64,000 nucleotides of DNA from Hippea sp. KM1 (GCF_000526195.1 NZ_JAFP01000001.1:1493501-1557500), one strand, 5' to 3'. Counted from the stretch's first letter, positions 44,496 to 57,691 are shown. Translations and numbers: made by a program. Notes: generated by a model from the sequence alone, not told the origin.

Positions 44496-44517
44496 GAACC
44501 CACCCGAAGGCGGGTTC
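44496..44517 (-). terminator. UUCG-capped hairpin between rpsJ and rplC
   Basis: On the minus strand GAACCCGCC-TTCG-GGTGGGTTC, a 9-bp stem with one G-U pair and a UUCG tetraloop, followed by CTCTGTTTCTTTTAATA. The T tract is interrupted, so it may be a partial terminator, an mRNA stabiliser or a regulatory element of the S10 genes rather than a full stop. Confidence 0.55.
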
Positions 44518-44537
44518 TTATTTCCATTTTCTAATGT

Positions 44538-44849
44538 CTATTGAAGTTTTATCTCTATATCCACACCTGCAGGTAAGTTTACCTTCATCAAGGCATCAAC
44601 CGTCTGCTGGCTTGCCTGAACTATATCCAGAAGCCTCTTGTGAACCCTAATCTCAAATTGTTCCCTTGATTTCTTGTTAACATGGGGCGATCTCAATACG
44701 GTGAACCTCGATATCTTTGTGGGCAAAGGTATAGGCCCTTTAACCTTTGCTCCCGTTTTTCTGGCAATCTCTATGATGTCTTTTACCGAACCGTCCAACA
44801 GCTCGCTTTCAAAGGACTTCAGTTTCAGCCTTATCTTCTGCTGCTCCAT
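44538..44849 (-). CDS. rpsJ: 30S ribosomal protein S10
   Basis: 103 residues, [20 protein letters not shown] with [20 protein letters not shown]. Also the transcription factor NusE, binding NusB and NusG. The ATG at 44849 with GGGTGG upstream is preferred over a GTG three codons earlier. Confidence 0.96.
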   Translation of the reverse strand: MEQQKIRLKLKSFESELLDGSVKDIIEIARKTGAKVKGPIPLPTKISRFTVLRSPHVNKKSREQFEIRVHKRLLDIVQASQQTVDALMKVNLPAGVDIEIKLQ

Positions 44850-44862
44850 AGCTACCACCCTC

Positions 44863-46047
44863 TTACTCCAATATCTCCGTTATTACACCAGCACCAACTG
44901 TCTTACCACCCTCCCTGATGGCGAAGCGTGTCTCTTTCTCCAAGGCAACAGGTGCAATGAGTTCAACAGTTAGCTCTACATTGTCTCCTGGCATAACCAT
45001 CTCTGTGCCCTCTGGGAGGTGGACTGTTCCTGTGACATCTGTGGTTCTGATGTAAAACTGTGGTCTATAGCCATCAAAGAATGGAGTGTGCCTTCCACCC
45101 TCATCCTTGGTGAGGACATAGACCTGAGCCTTGAATTTCTTGTGTGGTGTTATGGAGCCTGGTTTGGCCAAAACCATTCCCCTTTCAACCTCTTCCTTCT
45201 TGATACCCCTTAGGAGAACTCCAACATTGTCACCGGCTATTGCCTCATCCAGGATCTTCCTGAACATCTCAAGGGATGTTGCAACGGTCTTTTTGGTCTC
45301 ACCGAAGCCTACTATTTCAATCTCCTCACCGGGCTTTAGAACACCCCTTTCAACCCTACCTGTGACAACAGTTCCCCTTCCTGAGATGGAGAAGATGTCC
45401 TCAATTGGCATCAGGAACGGTTTGTCTGCCTCTCTCTGTGGTGTTGGGATGTATTCATCAACTGCATCCATTAGCTCTTCTATTGCCTTCTTTGCCTCTG
45501 GGTCTCCTTCTAATGCTTTAAGAGCAGAGCCCCTGATTACTGGAACATCATCACCGGGGAAGTCGTATTTGGACAGAAGCTCTCTAACCTCCATCTCAAC
45601 AAGGTCGATAAGCTCTGGATCGTCAACCATATCTGTCTTGTTTAAGAATACAACGATGTATGGAACATTAACCTGCCTTGCAAGGAGTATGTGCTCCCTT
45701 GTCTGTGGCATTGGACCATCTGCCGCAGAAACAACAAGTATAGCACCGTCCATCTGGGCAGCACCGGTGATCATGTTCTTGATATAGTCAGCATGCCCTG
45801 GGCAGTCAACATGTGCATAGTGCCTTTTGTCTGTTTCGTATTCAACATGAGCGGTGTTGATTGTAACACCCCTCTCCCTCTCCTCTGGTGCATTGTCGAT
45901 CTCGTTGTAATCCTTAAACTCTGCCTTACCCTTCTCTGAGAGAACCTTTGTGATAGCTGCAGTTAGTGTTGTTTTACCATGGTCAACATGGCCAATGGTA
46001 CCGATGTTAACATGGGGTTTTGAGCGGACATATTTTTCTTTTGCCAT
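44863..46047 (-). CDS. tuf: Elongation factor Tu, copy in the str operon
   Basis: 394 residues. G1 [16 protein letters not shown]3 [20 protein letters not shown] and G4 NKTD are intact, with EF-Tu domains 2 and 3 following. The protein is residue-for-residue the same as the copy at 60984-62168, and long antisense frames are also identical in both, so the DNA is essentially identical. It follows fusA by 10 bases, in the usual rpsL-rpsG-fusA-tuf order, and leads into rpsJ. Confidence 0.97.
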   Translation of the reverse strand: MAKEKYVRSKPHVNIGTIGHVDHGKTTLTAAITKVLSEKGKAEFKDYNEIDNAPEERERGVTINTAHVEYETDKRHYAHVDCPGHADYIKNMITGAAQMDGAILVVSAADGPMPQTREHILLARQVNVPYIVVFLNKTDMVDDPELIDLVEMEVRELLSKYDFPGDDVPVIRGSALKALEGDPEAKKAIEELMDAVDEYIPTPQREADKPFLMPIEDIFSISGRGTVVTGRVERGVLKPGEEIEIVGFGETKKTVATSLEMFRKILDEAIAGDNVGVLLRGIKKEEVERGMVLAKPGSITPHKKFKAQVYVLTKDEGGRHTPFFDGYRPQFYIRTTDVTGTVHLPEGTEMVMPGDNVELTVELIAPVALEKETRFAIREGGKTVGAGVITEILE

Positions 46048-46061
46048 AAGAGCCTCCTTAA
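44863..46061. repeat. Duplicated tuf unit, copy 1 of 2
   Basis: The 1199-base stretch from the stop codon through the ribosome site matches 60984-62182 in every part I compared; similarity ends abruptly at both sides. Copy 2 is in the same orientation. Confidence 0.85.
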
Positions 46062-48133
46062 GCTTCTTTCTTTATTATCTTCTCTGCTATGTTCTTTGGC
46101 ACCTCTTCATAGTGCGAGAACTGCATGGTGTATGTGCCCCTGCCCTGAGTTATAGACCTCAAAACCGTGGCATATCCAAACATCTCACCAAGAGGTATGT
46201 ATGCCTTGATTATCTTTAGATTACCCTTCTCACCCATTTCTCTAATCTTACCCCTGCGGGAGTTTATATCCCCCATAACATCGCCCAGATACTGCTCAGG
46301 TGTTGTCACCTCCACATCCATCACCGGCTCAAGCAGATACGGCTTGGCCTTCTTGGCTCCTTCCTTGAAAGCCATGCTCGCTGCAATCTTAAACGCCATA
46401 TCGGAGGAGTCAACCTCATGGTAAGAGCCATCAAACAGTGTAACCCTAAAGTCAACCATCGGGTATCCGGCCAATACACCGCTTTCTGCCGCCTCTTTAA
46501 TTCCAGCCTCAACGGCTGGTATGAACTCCTTGGGTATGACACCGCCAACTATCTTGTCAACGAACTCAAAGCCCTTGCCCCTCTCAAGCGGCTCTATCTC
46601 TATCCACACATGACCATACTGACCATGGCCACCCGTCTGGCGGACAAACTTACCCTCTTGCTTGACTTTACCCTTAATGCTCTCCTTGTAAGCAACCTGT
46701 GGCTTACCTACATTGACGCCAACCTTAAACTCCCTCTTCAGCCTGTCAACAATTATCTCAAGGTGAAGCTCACCCATTCCCGATATAATCGTCTGATTGG
46801 TCTCCTCATCATACCTTATCCTGAATGTCGGATCCTCCTCTGCCAGCTTCTGTAGGGCGTTGGATAGCTTATCCCTATCGGCCTTGGTCTTGGGCTCAAC
46901 AGCAACAGATATAACAGGCTCTGGAAACTCCATAGACTCCAAAACTATAGGAGCCTTCTCATCACAAAGCGTATCTCCTGTTGTTGTATATTTAAGACCG
47001 ATAGCTGCTGCTATATCACCTGCATAGACGACATCGACATCCTCCCTTTTATTGGCGTGCATCCTAAGGAGCCTTCCTATCCTTTCGGTCTTGCCCTTGG
47101 TTGAATTGTAAGCATAGGAGCCGGCCTTCAGCGTGCCTGAGTAAACCCTAAAGTATGTCAACCTTCCCACATAGGGATCGCTCATTATCTTAAACGCCAA
47201 CAAGCTCAACGGCTCTTTCTCATCAGACTTTCTCTCTATCTCCTCACCGCTCTTAGGATCGATACCCTTAACCGGAGGGATGTCAATAGGGGAGGGCAGA
47301 AAATCCACAACGGCATCCAATAACGGCTGAACGCCCTTATTCTTAAAGGCGCTGCCGCACAGAACCGGTGTGATCTTGGTCTCTATTGTGGCCTTCCTGA
47401 TGGCCTTTACTATCTCTTCTTCGCTTATATCCTCACCCTCTAAATACTTCTCCATTATCTCATCGTTAAAATCTGCAAGCTTTTCAATCAATTTATTTCT
47501 ATATTCTAAAGCCTGATCGGCCAATTCATCAGGTATATCCTTAACAGAGAACTTAGCCCCCAAAACATCGGAATCCCATACAATCGCCTTCATTCTAATC
47601 AGATCAACAACGCCAACAAAGCTGCTTTCTGCACCTATGGGCAGCTGTATCACAAGCGGATTGCCGTTCAACTTTTCATCGATTTCGTTTACAACATTGA
47701 AGAAGTCTGCGCCTATCCTATCCATCTTGTTAACAAAGGCAATCCTGGGGACATGGTATTTATCTGCCTGCCTCCAGACCGTTTCACTCTGAGGCTCAAC
47801 GCCACCAACAGCACAAAAGACACCGACAGCACCGTCAAGAACCCTCAAGGCCCTTTCAACCTCAACGGTGAAGTCAACATGCCCGGGTGTATCGATGATG
47901 TTTATCATATGCTCACGCCAGAAGCAGGTTGTTGAAGCAGAGGTTATGGTAATACCCCTCTCCTTCTCCTGCTCCATCCAATCCATCGTCGCCGTTCCCT
48001 CATGGACCTCGCCTATCTTATGGGAAACGCCTGTGTAGTAGAGAATCCTCTCTGTCGTTGTCGTCTTTCCTGCGTCAATATGGGCTATGATTCCTATATT
48101 CCTCAACTTGCTAAGCTGATACTTACGAGCCAC
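46058..48133 (-). CDS. fusA: Elongation factor G
   Basis: 691 residues, five domains. G1 [20 protein letters not shown]3 [20 protein letters not shown] and G4 NKMDRIG are present, and domain IV has [21 protein letters not shown] start at 48133. It drives tRNA-mRNA translocation. Confidence 0.97.
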   Translation of the reverse strand: MARKYQLSKLRNIGIIAHIDAGKTTTTERILYYTGVSHKIGEVHEGTATMDWMEQEKERGITITSASTTCFWREHMINIIDTPGHVDFTVEVERALRVLDGAVGVFCAVGGVEPQSETVWRQADKYHVPRIAFVNKMDRIGADFFNVVNEIDEKLNGNPLVIQLPIGAESSFVGVVDLIRMKAIVWDSDVLGAKFSVKDIPDELADQALEYRNKLIEKLADFNDEIMEKYLEGEDISEEEIVKAIRKATIETKITPVLCGSAFKNKGVQPLLDAVVDFLPSPIDIPPVKGIDPKSGEEIERKSDEKEPLSLLAFKIMSDPYVGRLTYFRVYSGTLKAGSYAYNSTKGKTERIGRLLRMHANKREDVDVVYAGDIAAAIGLKYTTTGDTLCDEKAPIVLESMEFPEPVISVAVEPKTKADRDKLSNALQKLAEEDPTFRIRYDEETNQTIISGMGELHLEIIVDRLKREFKVGVNVGKPQVAYKESIKGKVKQEGKFVRQTGGHGQYGHVWIEIEPLERGKGFEFVDKIVGGVIPKEFIPAVEAGIKEAAESGVLAGYPMVDFRVTLFDGSYHEVDSSDMAFKIAASMAFKEGAKKAKPYLLEPVMDVEVTTPEQYLGDVMGDINSRRGKIREMGEKGNLKIIKAYIPLGEMFGYATVLRSITQGRGTYTMQFSHYEEVPKNIAEKIIKKEA

Positions 48134-48148
48134 TTTTCATCACTCCTT

Positions 48149-48616
<468 letters not shown>

Positions 48617-48626
48617 CTAACTCTCC

Positions 48627-49001
48627 TTACTCCTTGGGCTTCTTTGTTCCGTATTTGGAGCGTCCTTGCTTCCTGCCCTCAACACCGGCAGCATCCAAGG
48701 CACCCCTGATGATGTGATACCTAACACCAGGCAAGTCCTTAACCCTTCCGCCTCTAACCAACACTATAGAGTGCTCCTGCAGATTGTGTCCCTCACCGGG
48801 AATATAGGCTGTAACCTCATATCCACTTGTCAGCTTAACCCTTGCAACCTTCCTCAAAGCGGAGTTTGGTTTTTTCGGTGTTGTTGTATAAACCCTCGTA
48901 CAGACGCCCCTTCTTTGAGGGCATCCCTGAAGGGCCAAAGTCTTTTTCTTTGCTTTAACCTTTTTCCTACCCTTCCTTACAAGCTGGTTAATCGTAGGCA
49001 C
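48627..49001 (-). CDS. rpsL: 30S ribosomal protein S12
   Basis: 124 residues, start GTG 49001 with GGGAGGT upstream. [19 protein letters not shown] and [15 protein letters not shown] hold the two lysine/proline regions where streptomycin resistance arises; both look wild type. The basic C-terminus [16 protein letters not shown] is usual. Confidence 0.97.
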   Translation of the reverse strand: MPTINQLVRKGRKKVKAKKKTLALQGCPQRRGVCTRVYTTTPKKPNSALRKVARVKLTSGYEVTAYIPGEGHNLQEHSIVLVRGGRVKDLPGVRYHIIRGALDAAGVEGRKQGRSKYGTKKPKE

Positions 49002-49031
49002 TTCTTACCTCCCTTAAAATTTAGCTTGGCT

Positions 49032-49060
49032 AAACTAACAATAAAAGCTCATTTTGTCAA
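49032..49060 (-). promoter_or_regulatory. Internal promoter before rpsL (str operon)
   Basis: Perfect TTGACA (49055-49060), a 17-base spacer and TAGTTT (49032-49037) on the minus strand, in the 65-base gap between rpoC and rpsL. The -10 box is weak. Confidence 0.5.
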
Positions 49061-49066
49061 GACTTT

Positions 49067-52000
49067 TTAATTTTCTTGCTCGTCTTTCTCTGCCGGCTCC
49101 AACACTATATCATCAAAAATCTTCTGACCCGTTCCGACGGGTATCAATCTACCAACAATAACATTCTCTTTCAAGCCCCTTAAATAATCCACCTGTCCAC
49201 TTATCGATGCCTCTGTCAACACCCTGGTGGTTTCCTGGAAGCTTGCGGCTGAGATAAAGCTATCCGTATTCAGGGAAGCCTTAGTGATACCCAACAAGAC
49301 TATCCTACCTATAGCCGGCCTTTTGCCTCTTCTTATGAGTATCTCGTTCTTCCTTGTGAATATAAACCTATTTACAACCTCGCCCTCTATGAAATCGCTA
49401 TCACCAGCATCCTCTATCACGACCTTTGACAACATCTGCCTGACTATGATCTCTATGTGCTTATCATTTATGCTAACACCCTGCAGCTTATACACCTGCT
49501 GGATCTCACTAACCAGCATCTTCTGCAGCTCCCTCTCACCCAAAATGGCCAATATATCGTGCGGGTTTATAGAGCCGTCTGTTAACGGCTCGCCCATCTC
49601 AACCCTATCACCAGGGAAGACCAACAGCCTCTTGTTTCTCGGTATCAGATACTCCTTTGAAACCTTACCCTTACCCACCGTTGATGTAACGATAACCTTT
49701 CTTTTACCCTTGGTCTCCTTGCCGTATGACACCACACCGCTAATCTCACTAATAATGGCCGCATTCTTGGGTCTTTTGGCCTCAAATAACTCAGAGACCC
49801 TCGGCAAACCGCCCGTTATGTCTGTTGTCTTATCAAGCTCCTTGGGGATCTTACCGATTACATCACCGGCCTTAACCATCTCGCCATCTTCCTTTTGCAA
49901 TATAACACCGGGCGGCATGTAATACATGGCGTTTTCATCTATATTGGCAAACTTCTTAACCTTTCCGTTCTCATCAACAATCTCGATCCTGGGTCTTTTG
50001 GATAGATCCTTACTCTCAACCACAACATTACTCTTTAGCGATGTGATCTTGTCGACCTCTTCCTTTATCGTCACATGGGGTATCAGATCCAGCCACTTAA
50101 CATAACCATCTGCTCCGGCAAGTATATAATCGGAGTATGCATCCCATTCTGCCAGTGTCGTTGAGCTTATATAGAGTGTCGGATCGCTTTCAAATATCCT
50201 TCTCTTCTTCTCATCGTCATAGCCAACAATCAGTGTGCCTGCCTCTATATTGTCGCCGTTTTTCACATAGAGTTTAGAACCCTTCGGCACATAGTATCTA
50301 ACCTTGTCTTCATTGTCCCTTACTATGACAACATGCGTTCCGTGCCTGTTGACGATGCCGTCTTCTGGTGCATCTATCTCAACAAACCTATCGCCCTCAA
50401 GCGCAATGAGCTTGACCTTACCGCTCTCCTCTGCCTTAACAAACCTCTTAATCGTCTGACCATCCTCAACAAACACCTTGGCTGCATACGGAATTTTCTT
50501 AGGCACATCAAAAACCTCTAACACCCTAACAACAAGCAAGGAGAGCCTATCTATCTGCTGGCCATTCTTAACGGCAAGCATATATTTACCTATAGCATTT
50601 GCACCACCGGCGATAATATCCTCTTCAGTCACAAAATCGACCTTCTTAAGCTTATACTCCTCATCGCCTATCCTGATATAGTTGTAAACCTTGTCAGATT
50701 CCGTATCTATCTCAACCGTTCCGCTATTTACAGATACAATCTGCGGCTCTGTTATCATCAAAGCCGCATCCCTTCTTGAGAGCAAAACCATCTCATTATC
50801 GGAATTGGGAGCTATGAAGAAGTTGAAGAACTTTACTATTCCAGCCCTTTTGGTCTCGGCAGACTTATTCTCTTTGGATAACCTTGATGCAGTACCACCA
50901 ACATGGAATGTTCTCAGCGTAAGCTGCGTTCCAGGCTCACCTATGGATTGGGCTGCTATAATTCCCACAGCCTCGCCCACATTGACATGTCCGCCCCTGG
51001 CTAAATCCCTGCCATAACACTTAGCACAAACTCCCCTTTCGGCCTTACAGGTAAGCACGGAGAATATCCTAACCTGCCTTATGCCGGCCTCGTTGATCTT
51101 TTCAACGGCCTCCTCATCTATCTCCTCGCCCTCTTTGACGATCACCTCATTGGTAAACGGATCAACAATATCCTCAGCCGCTGTCCTTCCCAATATCCTA
51201 TCGGATAAGGACTCTATCTCCTCACCATTTACCATGATGGCCGATACCTCTATACCCTCTGTGGTGCCGCAGTCATCCATAGTAATTGTAACATCCTGGG
51301 CAACATCAACGAGCTTTCTGGTCAGATAACCGGCATTGGCCGTTTTCAGGGCTGTATCAGCAAGACCCTTCCTTGCGCCGTGGGTCGATGTAAAATACTC
51401 AAGAACCGTCAAGCCCTCTTTAAAGTTGGATTTAATGGGCGTCTCTATGATGTCTCCTGATGGCTTTGCCATCAAACCCCTAACACCAGCAAGCTGCCTC
51501 ATCTGTTGCTGAGAGCCCCTCGCCCCGGAGTCGGCCATTATGTAAATGGAGTTAAAGCTCTCTCCGTATTCACCACCCAACTGCTTCATCATGGCTGCTG
51601 CAATCCTGTCTGTTGCAGAACTCCATATATCGACCGATTTGTTATACCTCTCCTTATCCGTCAAAAGCCCCTGCCTGTAATCCTCCTGAATCTTTCTGAC
51701 CTCTTCCTCGGCTTTTGCTATAATCTTGGATTTCTCCTTTGGCACAACCATATCTTCTATGGATATAGAAACACCGGCCCTTGTGGAGATCTCAAATCCC
51801 AAATCCTTAACATCATCCAAGAACTTAACAACCACAGGCAGATCTTCGTGTTTATAGAGATAGGAGATTAGTTTATTCAAATCCTTCTTCTTAAACAGTT
51901 TATTAACACTCTTAAACGGCACGGATTTTGGCACAATTTCATAGAACAGAACCCTTCCAACGGTTGTATCGTGTATCTCTGAATCTATTCTGACCTTTAT

Positions 52001-53635
52001 CTTTGCATTTAAACCGCATACGCCGTTTTCATAGGCTATTCTAACCTCATCGGGGGAGGAGAAAACCATACCCTCACCCTTCTGGTTATCCTTAGCCTTC
52101 GTCATGTAATAGACTCCCAAAACCATATCCTGGCTGGGCATAGCTATAGGATTTCCATGGGCTGGTGATATTATATTCTCTGTGGCAAGCATCAATATTT
52201 CGCTCTCCAGGATGGCCTCGGTGCTCAAAGGCACATGCACGGCCATCTGGTCGCCGTCAAAATCTGCATTGAAGGCAGGACATACAAGCGGGTGCAACCT
52301 TATGGCCTTCTCATCGGTCAACACGGCGTGGAATGCCTGAATGGAGAGCCTGTGCAGCGTTGGTGCCCTGTTGAGCAATACAGGATGCTCCTTAACAACC
52401 TCTTCCAGGATGTTCCACACCTCTGGATCCTTGCGTTCCACCATCTTCTTGGCAGCTTTTACCGTCTGTGCATAACCCTCCTCAATGAGCTTATGGTGGA
52501 TAAAAGGCTTAAACAGCTCAAGCGCCATAATCTTGGGCAGACCGCATTGGTCCATCCTCAAATCCGGACCGGACACGATAACGGAACGCCCGGAATAGTC
52601 CACCCTCTTTCCCAAAAGGTTCCTTCTAAAGCGCCCCTCTTTACCCCTGATAGACTCACTTAACGACTTTAAAGGCCTGTTGTTGGAGGCCCTTACCACC
52701 TGCTTTCTCCTGCCGTTATCGATTAGTGCATCAACAGCCTCCTGCAACATCCTCTTTTCGTTCCTTATGATGATCGAGGGCGCCCCAAGCTCAATCAAAC
52801 GCTTCAGCCTGTTATTCCTGTTTATAACCCTTCTGTAAAGATCGTTCAGATCGCTGGATGCAAACCTGCCACCCTCCAAAGAAACCAACGGCCTTAAATC
52901 CGGAGGGAGCACAGGTAAAACCTCCAGTATCATCCACTCAGGCTTATTGCCGCTCCTTTTGAACTGCTCGGCAAGCCTCATCCTCTTTATAAGCTTCTTT
53001 CTCTTTGCTTCGGATTTGGTGGATTCTATTTCATCCTTCAATTCGAATATCAGCACATCCAAATCTGTTTTTTTAAGCAGCTTCTGGATGGCCGATGCAC
53101 CCATCTCGGCTGTAAACCTGATGCCGTATTTCTCAGAATACATCCTATATTGCGACTCATTCAATACGGTCTTTACGGGCAGCTCCTCAACCTCGCTCTC
53201 TATGACTATGTAAGACTCATAGTATATTACCCTTTCTAAATCCTTAAGCTTTATATCAAGCAGGGAAGCCATTATGCTGGGGACCGAACGCAAATACCAT
53301 ATATGAGCAACGGGTGTGGCAAGTTCGATATGCCCCATCCTCTCTCTTCTGACCTTGGATTTGGTAACCTCAACGCCACACTTTTCGCAAACTATACCCT
53401 CATACTTCTGCCTTTTATACTTACCGCATAAACACTCATAATCCTTTATGGGTCCAAAGATCTTTGCACAAAACAGACCATCCCTTTCCGGCTTGAAGGT
53501 CCTGTAGTTGATCGTCTCGGCCTTCTTTACCTCTCCATAGCTCCACTCCCTGATCTTCTCAGGGGATGCTAACTTTATCCTTATGGCATCAAAGTCCTTG
53601 GAGGACTTAGGCTTACCCTTTAAAACTGTAAACAT
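49067..53635 (-). CDS. rpoC: RNA polymerase beta' subunit
   Basis: 1522 residues. The N-terminal zinc finger has CLCGKY and CEKCG; the catalytic Mg2+ loop [16 protein letters not shown] is near residue 450; and the second zinc site [16 protein letters not shown] is near 870. rpoB and rpoC are separate genes here, unlike the fused gene of Helicobacter and Wolinella. The start lies 12 bases after the rpoB stop. Confidence 0.98.
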   Translation of the reverse strand: MFTVLKGKPKSSKDFDAIRIKLASPEKIREWSYGEVKKAETINYRTFKPERDGLFCAKIFGPIKDYECLCGKYKRQKYEGIVCEKCGVEVTKSKVRRERMGHIELATPVAHIWYLRSVPSIMASLLDIKLKDLERVIYYESYIVIESEVEELPVKTVLNESQYRMYSEKYGIRFTAEMGASAIQKLLKKTDLDVLIFELKDEIESTKSEAKRKKLIKRMRLAEQFKRSGNKPEWMILEVLPVLPPDLRPLVSLEGGRFASSDLNDLYRRVINRNNRLKRLIELGAPSIIIRNEKRMLQEAVDALIDNGRRKQVVRASNNRPLKSLSESIRGKEGRFRRNLLGKRVDYSGRSVIVSGPDLRMDQCGLPKIMALELFKPFIHHKLIEEGYAQTVKAAKKMVERKDPEVWNILEEVVKEHPVLLNRAPTLHRLSIQAFHAVLTDEKAIRLHPLVCPAFNADFDGDQMAVHVPLSTEAILESEILMLATENIISPAHGNPIAMPSQDMVLGVYYMTKAKDNQKGEGMVFSSPDEVRIAYENGVCGLNAKIKVRIDSEIHDTTVGRVLFYEIVPKSVPFKSVNKLFKKKDLNKLISYLYKHEDLPVVVKFLDDVKDLGFEISTRAGVSISIEDMVVPKEKSKIIAKAEEEVRKIQEDYRQGLLTDKERYNKSVDIWSSATDRIAAAMMKQLGGEYGESFNSIYIMADSGARGSQQQMRQLAGVRGLMAKPSGDIIETPIKSNFKEGLTVLEYFTSTHGARKGLADTALKTANAGYLTRKLVDVAQDVTITMDDCGTTEGIEVSAIMVNGEEIESLSDRILGRTAAEDIVDPFTNEVIVKEGEEIDEEAVEKINEAGIRQVRIFSVLTCKAERGVCAKCYGRDLARGGHVNVGEAVGIIAAQSIGEPGTQLTLRTFHVGGTASRLSKENKSAETKRAGIVKFFNFFIAPNSDNEMVLLSRRDAALMITEPQIVSVNSGTVEIDTESDKVYNYIRIGDEEYKLKKVDFVTEEDIIAGGANAIGKYMLAVKNGQQIDRLSLLVVRVLEVFDVPKKIPYAAKVFVEDGQTIKRFVKAEESGKVKLIALEGDRFVEIDAPEDGIVNRHGTHVVIVRDNEDKVRYYVPKGSKLYVKNGDNIEAGTLIVGYDDEKKRRIFESDPTLYISSTTLAEWDAYSDYILAGADGYVKWLDLIPHVTIKEEVDKITSLKSNVVVESKDLSKRPRIEIVDENGKVKKFANIDENAMYYMPPGVILQKEDGEMVKAGDVIGKIPKELDKTTDITGGLPRVSELFEAKRPKNAAIISEISGVVSYGKETKGKRKVIVTSTVGKGKVSKEYLIPRNKRLLVFPGDRVEMGEPLTDGSINPHDILAILGERELQKMLVSEIQQVYKLQGVSINDKHIEIIVRQMLSKVVIEDAGDSDFIEGEVVNRFIFTRKNEILIRRGKRPAIGRIVLLGITKASLNTDSFISAASFQETTRVLTEASISGQVDYLRGLKENVIVGRLIPVGTGQKIFDDIVLEPAEKDEQEN

Positions 53636-53647
53636 ATCTGGCTCCCC

Positions 53648-56600
53648 CTATTTCCTTCTTATATCCTTAAGCAGCTCCACATCCAGACATAGAGCCTGCA
53701 TTTCCTTGACCAACACATTGAACGACTCAGGAACGCCGCCCAATGGAATTGGCCTTCCCTTTACGATTGCCTCATATGTCAGCTTTCTGCCGTCCACATC
53801 GTCGGATTTCACCGTCAACATCTCATGGAGTGTATAGGCTGCACCGTATCCCTCTAAGGCCCAAACCTCCATCTCTCCAAATCTCTGGCCACCGAAGTTG
53901 GCCTTTCCTCCAAGCGGCTGCTGGGTGACCAAAGAATACGGGCCAACGCTCCTTGCATGGACCTTATCATCAACGAGGTGGTGCAACTTCAGCACATACA
54001 TAACACCTACGGTGACGGGCTCTAAGAACTTCTCTCCCGTTATACCGTCGTAAACCTCGCTCTTGAGTCTCTTAAAGCCCAAAAGCCCTTCTAAGTATTC
54101 TAAATCCTTCTCCTTTGCCCCCTCAAAAACAGGGTTTGCAAAATGAACCCCTCTTGTCCACTCCTTGGCGTATTTTTCTATCTCCTCATCGCTCAATGCA
54201 TCTATAAATTCAGAGGCCTTATTGTTGTTGTATATCTTCTTAATGAAGTCTTTAAGCATATCCTTTCTTCCGGCCTTGAGCAGCTGGTCTATCTTCTTAC
54301 CCAAGCCCTTAGACAGCCATCCAAGGTGCGTCTCCATGATCTGGCCTATATTCATCCTTGATGGAACGCCAAGCGGATTTAGGACTATATCAACGGGTGT
54401 TCCATCTTCTAAAAAGGGTAAATCCTGAACCGGCAAGATCTTCGACACGACACCCTTGTTTCCGTGGCGACCACTCATCTTATCGCCTACGGAGAGCTTC
54501 CTCTTTGTTGCAACATAGACATTGACCACCGAGATTACGCCCGGCGGTAAGTCGCTTTCCTTCTCAACGCTCTTGATGAGTTTTGTATGGTAATCCTTGA
54601 TGGATTTCTCCATCTCCTTGTAATGTTTATTCAAGGCCTTTATGTCAAAGTCCTTTGGAAGCAGGCTAACGAGTTCTTTTTCTGTTAACCCCTCAAGCTC
54701 ATCCCTGCTCTTTATACCCCTCTCAACAATGGCATCCTTTATGCTTTCAAGCTTTAGCTTTCCAAGCAGGCTTAGCTTATGCTTTAGCTCCTTATTTATC
54801 TTTTCCTTCTCCTGCTCTATTATCTCCTTCTCCCTCGGATTGACCTTGGCTCCCCTCCTGTGCATTATCCTTACATCCACAACGATGCCGCTTGTATCCG
54901 GTGGAACCCTTAAGGATGTATCGGCCACATTGGTGGCCTTCTCCCCGAATATGGAGCGCAACAGCTTCTCCTCAGGCGAATAGTGGGTCTCGGCCTTCGG
55001 TGTAACCTTACCCACCAAAACATCGTTGGGTTTTACATACGCTCCAATCCTAACTATGCCGTTTTTATCCAAGTTTCTTAAGGTTTCACTCGAGGCGTTG
55101 GGTATATCTGCTGTAATCTCCTCCATGCCAAATTTGGTATCCCTTACATATAGCGTAAACTCTTTTATGTGTATGGATGTATATAAATCCTCCTCAACAA
55201 CCCTCCTGGAGATTGTAATGCCGTCCTCATAGTTATAGCCTCTCCAAGAGACAAAAGCCACAACGAGGTTCTTGCCCAAGGCCAACTCGCCCTTATCCAT
55301 AGAGGGCCCATCGGCTATGATCTGACCAGCCTTTACCTCATCCCCCACATCCACTATTGGGGTATGCGAGAAACATGTATCTTGATTGGAGCGTATAAAC
55401 TTCTTCAAGGGATAGACATCCAATTCATAACCGCTCTCTGTCTTGCAAGAAACATATATCTTATCATCAATCCTTACAACCTTACCATCCCTCTTTGCAA
55501 CAATTGCATACCTTGAGAACTTGGCCACAACAGGCTCAAGACCCGTGCCTACCAACGGAGCCTCAGGCCTTATAAGGGGCACGGCCTGTCTTTGCATGTT
55601 TGAACCCATAAGGGCCCTGTTGGCATCGTCATGCTCCAAAAACGGAATCAAACCGGCTGCAACGGAGACTATCTGATTTGTTGAAACATCCATTAAATCC
55701 ACATCTTCCCGTTTGACGACAACAAACTCACCGTCTTTTCTTGCCGATACATACTCGTTTTTGAATGTTCCATCCTCATTCAATGGAGCCGAAGCCTGGG
55801 CTATTATGTGCCCTTTCTCCTTTGATGCCGACAGATAGACAACCTCGTCTGTTACCCTTCCGTCTTTTACGATCCTGTATGGTGTCTCTATGAAACCAAA
55901 CTCATTTATCCTTGCATAAACGGCCAGGGACGAGATAAGACCGATATTGGCACCCTCTGGCGTCTCGATAGGGCATATCCTACCGTAATGTGTCGGATGG
56001 ACATCCCTTACCTCAAAACCGGCCCTCTCCCTTGTTAAACCGCCGCTGCCTAAAGCCGACAGCCTCCTTTTATGCGAAATCTCAGAGAGTATATTCGTCT
56101 GATCCAGGAATTGAGACAACTGCCCTGTGGAGAAGAAATCCTTTATGGCCACCGCCACGGGCTTTGCGTTTATAACATCATAGGGCATAATATTCTCTGT
56201 GTCAGACATCACCATCTTGTCCTTTATAAGCCTCTGCATCCTGAGAAGGCCGTTTCTGATCTCCCTATAAAGCTGATCACCCACAAGATTGACCTTCCTG
56301 TTGGATAGGCTGTCCACATCGTCGGGCACAACCTGATCGTTCTCAAGCAACACAATGTGCCTTATAAGCCCTGTAAAGTCATCCTTTGTCAAAACCCTAA
56401 CATCCTCTGGCACATCTATATTAAATGTCTCATTTAACCGTATCCTTCCCTCCTGGGATACATCGTATCTCTCAGGGTTGAAAAACAGGTTCTCAAAGAA
56501 CTTCTTGGCATCCTCTATCGATGTATGCTCACCCGGCCTTAAAAGTGTATGTATAAACACCCTTGCCAAATCATCGGTGGCTATTCCATCGGGCAGTGCC

Positions 56601-57691
56601 ACCTTTCTCTTTCTTAAAACCTCCCTTGCGGCAAATACGGTATTAAGAACAAGATAGTCATCTAACTTGGAATACAGCACATCGAATTCTTTATCGAACT
56701 TCTTTAAAAAGCCCAATTTCTCTTTTGTGATCTTTGTGCCTATACCCAAGATTACATCTAACTCGCCCTCTTCCTCTTCGCTGTCTATTTCGACTATCTC
56801 TGCAGAGAACTTATTGTAAAGTTCCTTCTCGCTTATAGGTATATACTCAACACCCTTTTCCTTCAGAAGCCTAAATTGTCTTGTGGTGAGCTTTCTTCCA
56901 TCCTTTACAATAACCTCTCCATCTACCTCTATTTCACCATCGACCTTTAGCCCTATCACAGATTCAGATAACCTGGCAAAGACCCTACCGTTTTCTATCT
57001 TGATCCTTATTATATCGTAAAACTCCCTGAGTATCTCGACCTCGCTCAACCCCATTGCCTGGAGTATAATCGTTGCAGGAAACTTCTTCTTCCTGTCTAT
57101 CCTTGCTGACAAGATCTCCCTGGCTTCTGTTTCAAACTCTATCCAGCTGCCCCTTTCCGGTATTATCTGGGCATAATAGAGGCCCTTACCGCCAACCTCA
57201 CCTGTCTTTTTGAATATCACACCGGGTGAGCGATGAAGCTGCCCTACGATAACCCTCTCCACGCCGTTGATAATAAAGCTACCAGAATCGGTAATCAGGG
57301 GTATCTCGCCTACATATATCTCCTGCTCCTTAATATCCTCTACACCGATCTTCTCTCCGGTTTGCTCATCTATGGTCCACTGTGTTAGCCTAACCTTTAT
57401 GATGAGGTTGCCCGTATAAGATAGACCCTTAAGCTTGCACTCATCCGGGCTGAACTTAGGCGGCGTTATCTCCCAATCCACAAGATCCAGCCTGAGCTTT
57501 CCGTGGACATCATCTATAGGAAAAATGGACTTTAACGCGTTATCCAGATTTTTTTCTTTTTTGCTGTTTTTATCTAAAAAAGACTTATAAGAATTTATGC
57601 TAAGTCTTAACAGATCGGGAATCTCCAAGACCTTCCTGGCCTTTGAGAAATTCACACGCATTCTATATTCCAACTTAAGAGGCTCAGCCAT
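53648..57691 (-). CDS. rpoB: RNA polymerase beta subunit
   Basis: 1347 residues. The rifampicin pocket reads SQFLDQTNILSEISHKRRLS then ALGSGGLTRERAGFEVRDVH; compared with E. coli (DQNNPLSEITHKRR, LGPGG) there are substitutions at the N518, P520 and P535 equivalents. The ending DVELLKDIRRK is normal. It follows rplL after an apparent attenuator. Confidence 0.98.
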   Translation of the reverse strand: MAEPLKLEYRMRVNFSKARKVLEIPDLLRLSINSYKSFLDKNSKKEKNLDNALKSIFPIDDVHGKLRLDLVDWEITPPKFSPDECKLKGLSYTGNLIIKVRLTQWTIDEQTGEKIGVEDIKEQEIYVGEIPLITDSGSFIINGVERVIVGQLHRSPGVIFKKTGEVGGKGLYYAQIIPERGSWIEFETEAREILSARIDRKKKFPATIILQAMGLSEVEILREFYDIIRIKIENGRVFARLSESVIGLKVDGEIEVDGEVIVKDGRKLTTRQFRLLKEKGVEYIPISEKELYNKFSAEIVEIDSEEEEGELDVILGIGTKITKEKLGFLKKFDKEFDVLYSKLDDYLVLNTVFAAREVLRKRKVALPDGIATDDLARVFIHTLLRPGEHTSIEDAKKFFENLFFNPERYDVSQEGRIRLNETFNIDVPEDVRVLTKDDFTGLIRHIVLLENDQVVPDDVDSLSNRKVNLVGDQLYREIRNGLLRMQRLIKDKMVMSDTENIMPYDVINAKPVAVAIKDFFSTGQLSQFLDQTNILSEISHKRRLSALGSGGLTRERAGFEVRDVHPTHYGRICPIETPEGANIGLISSLAVYARINEFGFIETPYRIVKDGRVTDEVVYLSASKEKGHIIAQASAPLNEDGTFKNEYVSARKDGEFVVVKREDVDLMDVSTNQIVSVAAGLIPFLEHDDANRALMGSNMQRQAVPLIRPEAPLVGTGLEPVVAKFSRYAIVAKRDGKVVRIDDKIYVSCKTESGYELDVYPLKKFIRSNQDTCFSHTPIVDVGDEVKAGQIIADGPSMDKGELALGKNLVVAFVSWRGYNYEDGITISRRVVEEDLYTSIHIKEFTLYVRDTKFGMEEITADIPNASSETLRNLDKNGIVRIGAYVKPNDVLVGKVTPKAETHYSPEEKLLRSIFGEKATNVADTSLRVPPDTSGIVVDVRIMHRRGAKVNPREKEIIEQEKEKINKELKHKLSLLGKLKLESIKDAIVERGIKSRDELEGLTEKELVSLLPKDFDIKALNKHYKEMEKSIKDYHTKLIKSVEKESDLPPGVISVVNVYVATKRKLSVGDKMSGRHGNKGVVSKILPVQDLPFLEDGTPVDIVLNPLGVPSRMNIGQIMETHLGWLSKGLGKKIDQLLKAGRKDMLKDFIKKIYNNNKASEFIDALSDEEIEKYAKEWTRGVHFANPVFEGAKEKDLEYLEGLLGFKRLKSEVYDGITGEKFLEPVTVGVMYVLKLHHLVDDKVHARSVGPYSLVTQQPLGGKANFGGQRFGEMEVWALEGYGAAYTLHEMLTVKSDDVDGRKLTYEAIVKGRPIPLGGVPESFNVLVKEMQALCLDVELLKDIRRK

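Noticed and set aside
45131..45787. 218-residue open frame antisense to tuf, also in the second copy
   Set aside because: Shadow of the highly biased tuf codons; useful only as evidence that the two copies match at DNA level.
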